This document shows, piece after piece, positions 4,931-8,729 of a DNA stretch of 8,729 nt. The stretch's first letter is position 1, and every line of letters starts with the position of its first letter. The stretch comes from JAKGBX01 sp965366835 (GTDB lineage Bacteria; Pseudomonadota; Alphaproteobacteria; Rhodobacterales; Rhodobacteraceae): assembly GCA_965366835.1 (NCBI GenBank), contig CBDUGF010000136.1:1-8729 (forward strand), read 5' to 3'. Below the pieces are notes generated by a model. That model did not search any database. It was given only the letters and a program-made list of their open reading frames with translations, and had not been told where the DNA came from. The translations under genes and the position numbers were made by a program.

Positions 4931-6803
4931 GGTTCATCATCAGCATCGACACGACGAGGAAGATCACCGTCATCACGCTGCCTGAGCGGACGAAATCGGC
5001 CACCTTGTAGCCTGCCGGCCCCATGATCAGCGCATTCACCTGATGCGTCGGGATGACGAAGGAATTCGAGGTCGAGATCGCCACCGTCAAGGCGAAGATC
5101 GCTGGATCCCCGCCGGCTTCGATCGCGATCGAAACCGCCAGCGGCACCAGCAGAACGGTCGCCCCGACATTCGACATCACCAGCGTGAACACGGTCGACA
5201 ACACCGCGATTCCGGCCTGCAAGGCCCAGACCGGCCAGCCATCAAGAAGCGACAGGACGTGCTGCGCGATCCACGCCGCCGTGCCGGTGTTCTGCACCGC
5301 CTGCCCCAATGGAATAAGGCTCGCAAGCAGGAAAACGGTCGACCAGCTGACCGCGTTATAGGCCTCGTCCATGCGCAGCACCCGCGTCGCGATCATCCCT
5401 GTGGCGCCGACCAGCAGCGCCAGCGACAGGCGGATATCGCTGAACAGGATCAACGACAGCGCGACGGCGAAAAAGAACAGCGCCCAGCCGACCTTCTTGG
5501 GGCGCAACTCCTCGCGCGGGAAATCGGTGGTGACAACCACGAATTCGCGCCCCCGCGCCAGCCGTGCCAGCCCGTCCCACGAGGTGAACGCCACCAGCGC
5601 ATCACCGGCCTGGATCGGAATGCTCAGGATGTCGTGCGGCTGGTGGTCCTGGGTCTCCACCAGGCTGAAGGTCTCGCCGCCCCGATGCACCGCCAAGAGG
5701 CTCAGCCCATAGGTTCGCCGCAGCGCCAGCTCCAGCGGCGTCTTGCCGATCACCGGGCTGTCGGGCGGCACCACCACCTCGCCCACCCCGGCCACGGTGG
5801 GCGCGAAATCCTCGGCGAAGATGTCGAGATCGGAAAGCACCTCGAGTCCATACCAGCTCGCCACCTCCTCGATCACCTTGCGCCGCCCCAGAACCGCCAG
5901 CCGGCACGGGGTTGCGATCTTGGTATCCACCGGCGGCGCAAACCAGCGTTTGCCGCCGTGATACGAGCCGATGATGTAAAGATTGTGGGCCTGCATCACG
6001 TCGCGAAATGTTTCCCCTTCCAGCAGGTTGCCGGCCGGAAACACCACCTCGACGATATCGGATTTCAGCCCGTAGGCGCGCTTGAGATAGTCCTTCACCG
6101 AATGGCCCGAACTGCCATCCTTGCTGGCCTCGCGGCTGGGCAGCACCCAGCGTCCGAAAATCACGAAATAGGCGATCCCGGACAGCACCAGCGCCAGCCC
6201 CACCGGCGTGACCGAGAACAGCCCGAACGGTTCCATCTCGGAATGCCTGGGCAGGGTCTTGTTGGCGGAAATGATCAGATCGTTGAGCAGGATCATCGGC
6301 GATGAGCCGACCAGCGTCATCGTCCCGCCCAGGATCGCACAGAACCCCATCGGCATCAGCAGCCGGCTCATCGGCAGCCCGGTGCGCACCGAAATGCGGC
6401 TGACCACAGGCAGGAACAGCGCCGCCGCACCGACGTTCTGCATGAACGAGGAAATCACCGCCACGGTGCCGGATATGATCGGTATGATCCGCCCCTCGGT
6501 GCGCCCGCCATATTTCAGGATCGTCGCCGCCACCTTGCTCATCAGCCCGGTCCGGTCGAGCCCGGCTCCGATGATCATCACCGCGATGATCGAGATCACG
6601 GCATTGGAGGCGAAACCGTCGAACAGATGCTGCGTATCGGCGAGGTTTTCCAGCCCCGGCAGCTGGCTCAGCACCCCCAGCAGCACCATGATCAGGATCG
6701 CCGACAGGTCGATCCGGAAAACCTCGGTCACAAACAGCGCGACGGTCAGGCCCAGCACCGCCAGGACCACCATCATCTCGAAGCTCAACGTCAGCGGATC
6801 CAT
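4920..6803 (-). CDS. SLC13-family (DASS-type) permease with two central RCK_C domains
   Basis: This 627-aa inner-membrane transporter belongs to the ion-transporter superfamily that includes sodium/dicarboxylate and sulfate carriers. Hydrophobic segments cluster at about 8-220 and 437-626. Between them lies a soluble stretch (about 240-425) that looks like two TrkA-C/RCK_C regulatory domains; the clearest is GEVVVPPDSPVIGKTPLELALRR with IQAGDALVAF near its end. Family blocks include GAGLDRTGL, ILGGTMTLVGSSP (158-169), MSNVGATVLLVPL and IMGPAGYKVADFVRSG. The usual SNT signatures read QNV (122-124) and SNV (544-546). The ATG at 6803 is chosen because GGGAGG lies six bases upstream; a GTG at 6821 would add six residues. 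The substrate is not predictable; an organic or sulfur-containing anion is likely. It follows the TRAP operon on the same strand but after a strong terminator, so it probably has its own promoter. Confidence 0.9.
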   Translation of the reverse strand: MDPLTLSFEMMVVLAVLGLTVALFVTEVFRIDLSAILIMVLLGVLSQLPGLENLADTQHLFDGFASNAVISIIAVMIIGAGLDRTGLMSKVAATILKYGGRTEGRIIPIISGTVAVISSFMQNVGAAALFLPVVSRISVRTGLPMSRLLMPMGFCAILGGTMTLVGSSPMILLNDLIISANKTLPRHSEMEPFGLFSVTPVGLALVLSGIAYFVIFGRWVLPSREASKDGSSGHSVKDYLKRAYGLKSDIVEVVFPAGNLLEGETFRDVMQAHNLYIIGSYHGGKRWFAPPVDTKIATPCRLAVLGRRKVIEEVASWYGLEVLSDLDIFAEDFAPTVAGVGEVVVPPDSPVIGKTPLELALRRTYGLSLLAVHRGGETFSLVETQDHQPHDILSIPIQAGDALVAFTSWDGLARLARGREFVVVTTDFPREELRPKKVGWALFFFAVALSLILFSDIRLSLALLVGATGMIATRVLRMDEAYNAVSWSTVFLLASLIPLGQAVQNTGTAAWIAQHVLSLLDGWPVWALQAGIAVLSTVFTLVMSNVGATVLLVPLAVSIAIEAGGDPAIFALTVAISTSNSFVIPTHQVNALIMGPAGYKVADFVRSGSVMTVIFLVVSMLMMNLIY

Positions 6804-6895
6804 TCCGGCCCTCCCATTCACGGATCAGCATATGTGCTTCTTGGCGCCGCTCCTACGAAAAAATCGTCGCTCCGCGCAAGACCGGCCGACAAAGG

Positions 6896-6922
6896 AAAAG
6901 GCGGCTCAAACGGCCGCCTTTT
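6896..6922. terminator. Rho-independent terminator of the TRAP operon
   Basis: AAAAGGCGGC (6896-6905) pairs perfectly with GCCGCCTTTT (6913-6922) around a 7-nt loop. Read on the minus strand it is a GC-rich stem ending in TTTT followed by CCTTT, 27 nt past the dctM stop codon. The flanking A and T runs would also allow termination on the plus strand. It separates the TRAP operon from the SLC13 gene. Confidence 0.9.
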
Positions 6923-6949
6923 CGCGTTTCTATCCATCGAGCTTGCCGG

Positions 6950-8344
6950 CTACTTGATGACGATTTCCGGTCCCATGAACGAATTCGGCAACCAGGTCGA
7001 CAGGAACGGGATATACGTGACCATGATCAGGAATACGAACAGCACGGCCAGGAATGGCAGGGCGGCGCGCACCACGCTCATCATCGGCATGCCCGCCACG
7101 CCGGAGGTCACGAACAGGTTCAGACCCACCGGCGGCGTGATCATCCCGATCTCCATGTTTACCACCATGATGATGCCGAGATGGATCGGGTCGATGCCCA
7201 GCTCCATCGCAATCGGAAACACCAGCGGCGCGACGATCACGATCAGGCCCGATGGCTCCATGAACTGGCCGCCGATCAACAGGATGACGTTGACCACGAT
7301 CAGGAACATGATCGGCCCGAACCCGGCGCTCAGCATCGCCCCCGCGATCTGCTGCGGGATCTGCTCGTCGGTCAGAACATGCTTGAGGATCAGCGCGTTG
7401 GCGATGATGAACATCAGCATGATCGTCAGCTTCGCGGCATCGAGCAAGGTATCGCGCACGTCCTTGTGGAAGAACGCCGTCGCCAGCGCCATCGGCCTGG
7501 TCAGGATGCTCTTGTTGGGTGCTCCGTCCTTGCCCGCAAGCGGCCCCATGTCGCGGTAGATGAAGCAGGCGACGATGAAGGCATAGACCGAAGCGACGGC
7601 GGCGGCCTCTGTCGGTGTGAAGATCGCCGAGGTGACCCCGGGAATGCCGTAGATGCCGACCATGATGATGACGATCAGCAGCAGGCCCCAGATCGCATCG
7701 CGAAAGCTCTCGCCAACTTCGCCCCAGCCCTGCCATTCGCCCTTGGGCAGCTTCTTGACGATGGCGATGATGTAGATCGTCAACATCAGCATGGTCCCGG
7801 CCAGCATCCCCGGGATCACACCGGCCAGGAACATCCGGCCGACAGAGACATCCGTGGCGCTGGCATAGACCACCATGACGATCGAGGGCGGGATCAGGAT
7901 GCCCAGCGTGCCCGCGTTACAGATCACGCCGGCGGCGAATTCCTTGGAATAGCCGACCTGTTTCATCGCCGCGATGACAATGGAGCCGATGGCCACGACC
8001 GTGGCAGGCGACGATCCTGACAGCGCGGCGAACATCATGCAGGCAAACACGCCCGCGATCGCCAGCCCGCCCGGCAGATGACCGACGCAGGCGATCGAAA
8101 AGCGGATGATCCGCTTGGCCACACCGCCGGTCGACATGAACGACGAGGCCAGGATGAAGAACGGGATCGCCAGCAGGGTATAGTGCCCTTCCATCGCCTG
8201 ATAGAGCGACTGCGCGATCGAGGCCAGCGAAGTGTTGGAGAACATCAGCAGGAACAGCATCGAGCTGAAACCCAGCGACACCGCGATAGGAACGCCGATC
8301 AGCAACAGACCGACGATCATCAGGAAAAGGAGTGCAACATCCAT
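6950..8344 (-). CDS. dctM: TRAP transporter large permease subunit, DctM type
   Basis: DctM is the large membrane subunit of a tripartite ATP-independent periplasmic transporter, which uses the sodium gradient and a periplasmic binding protein to import organic acids. The 464-aa protein is almost entirely hydrophobic, with about a dozen helices. Blocks seen are AIPFFILASSFMSTGGVAKRI (59-79), SGSSPATVVAIGS (109-121), LGILIPPSIVMVVYA (147-161), IFTPTEAAAVASVYAF (241-256) and NMEIGMITPPVGLNLFV (396-412). They closely resemble my recollection of Rhodobacter capsulatus DctM (C4-dicarboxylates). The polar loop at about 263-297 seems longer than in that protein. The ATG at 8344 gives the usual N-terminus directly before the first helix; the longer frame from 8389 overlaps dctQ. 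GGAAGG in the dctQ tail serves as its ribosome site. The substrate is inferred only from the family. Confidence 0.95.
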   Translation of the reverse strand: MDVALLFLMIVGLLLIGVPIAVSLGFSSMLFLLMFSNTSLASIAQSLYQAMEGHYTLLAIPFFILASSFMSTGGVAKRIIRFSIACVGHLPGGLAIAGVFACMMFAALSGSSPATVVAIGSIVIAAMKQVGYSKEFAAGVICNAGTLGILIPPSIVMVVYASATDVSVGRMFLAGVIPGMLAGTMLMLTIYIIAIVKKLPKGEWQGWGEVGESFRDAIWGLLLIVIIMVGIYGIPGVTSAIFTPTEAAAVASVYAFIVACFIYRDMGPLAGKDGAPNKSILTRPMALATAFFHKDVRDTLLDAAKLTIMLMFIIANALILKHVLTDEQIPQQIAGAMLSAGFGPIMFLIVVNVILLIGGQFMEPSGLIVIVAPLVFPIAMELGIDPIHLGIIMVVNMEIGMITPPVGLNLFVTSGVAGMPMMSVVRAALPFLAVLFVFLIMVTYIPFLSTWLPNSFMGPEIVIK

Positions 8345-8348
8345 GGAT

Positions 8349-8729
8349 TCAGGCCTTCCCGACAGTGGCTGCGGCTTCTTCGACCGCATCTTCGGCTTCG
8401 TGGCTGACGATCAGGCTGTTCTGTTCGCCGCGAATGATGCGCAACGTGACCTGTCCGATACGGAACAGCATCAGCGCGGCGGAGAACGGAATGATCGCGT
8501 ATGGGATGACGCGCGGAAACTTGTCATAGCGCTCGCCTTCGTTCAGCCAGTCTTCCATGAACCGCAGCCAGTCCAGCATCGGGATCTGCTCGGTGATGTA
8601 AAAGGCCTGATTGCGGGTCTTTTCGTCAAAACCGGTGGGAAACCAGCGCCCGGTGGTCTTGTCGAGGCCCGCGAAGGGGGCCCAATAGTCCCAGGCGCCT
8701 TTCAGCAGCAGCGCCGCATAGGCAAGGCA
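8349..8729 (-). CDS. dctQ: TRAP transporter small permease subunit, DctQ type (N-terminus beyond window)
   Basis: The frame is open to the window edge and gives 126 C-terminal residues, ending in TGA at 8349-8351, 4 nt before the dctM start. DctQ is the small four-helix membrane subunit that pairs with DctM and the periplasmic DctP. The visible part starts in a helix (CLAYAALLLKGAWDYWAPF), continues with a polar loop of about 60 residues (GLDKTTGRWFPTGF to the region before RVIPY), then the last helix PYAIIPFSAALMLFRIGQV, and ends in an acidic, alanine-rich cytoplasmic tail. The identification rests partly on tight coupling to dctM, because DctQ proteins are poorly conserved. An internal ATG at 8579 is not the true start, since coding sequence clearly continues upstream. 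dctP would be expected to the right of the window. Confidence 0.88.
   Translation of the reverse strand, partial: CLAYAALLLKGAWDYWAPFAGLDKTTGRWFPTGFDEKTRNQAFYITEQIPMLDWLRFMEDWLNEGERYDKFPRVIPYAIIPFSAALMLFRIGQVTLRIIRGEQNSLIVSHEAEDAVEEAAATVGKA

Noticed and set aside
5043..6305. 420-codon plus-strand frame opposite the SLC13 gene
   Set aside because: The translation is rich in R, H, Q and D with no family features, as expected from the reverse of a hydrophobic membrane protein. The minus-strand frame is clearly coding.
6851..6866. A-rich stretch TACGAAAAAATCGTCG as a second terminator upstream of the SLC13 gene
   Set aside because: The stem is only four pairs, and the strong terminator at 6896-6922 already explains the end of the TRAP operon.

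Overview
The window looks like a chromosomal segment from a GC-rich alphaproteobacterium, most likely a Rhodobacteraceae / Roseobacter-group member. This rests on the strongly C/G-ending codons, a DctM that resembles my recollection of the Rhodobacter capsulatus protein, and an intergenic element (802-831) that I recall as common in that family. No database was consulted. I see no phage, IS, CRISPR, tRNA or rRNA genes, and most of the content is housekeeping and transport.

Layout from left to right: the last codons of an unidentified plus-strand gene (1-51); a plus-strand isochorismatase-family cysteine hydrolase (134-787); a structured convergent intergenic region (788-895); tgt on the minus strand (896-2026), for queuosine tRNA modification; a divergent promoter region with a 14-nt palindrome (2027-2159); and a plus-strand ECHDC3-like enoyl-CoA hydratase-family protein lacking both catalytic glutamates (2160-2948). 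A 321-bp gene-free stretch (2949-3269) follows. It holds four short perfect hairpins that share one loop, an 11-nt-period repeat, a further hairpin and a possible promoter.

Next come two plus-strand Fe-S assembly genes, sufT-like (3270-3632) and an A-type carrier, sufA/hesB-like (3662-4030), followed by tpiA (4101-4865). These three could form one transcript because no terminator is visible between them. The convergent gap 4866-4919 is foldable and probably ends both tpiA and the minus-strand gene facing it.

The right part is on the minus strand. It has a TRAP transporter operon (dctQ, cut by the window edge, then dctM 4 nt downstream), closed by a textbook intrinsic terminator (6896-6922), and then a separate SLC13-family permease with two central RCK_C/TrkA-C domains (4920-6803). 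Both systems belong to families that take up organic or inorganic anions, so the region may serve carboxylate uptake, but no substrate can be read from the sequence.

I found no new multigene system. The most interesting signal is the cluster of four covarying hairpins at 2951-3067. Less striking are the catalytically altered ECH homologue and the SLC13 permease with altered signature motifs.
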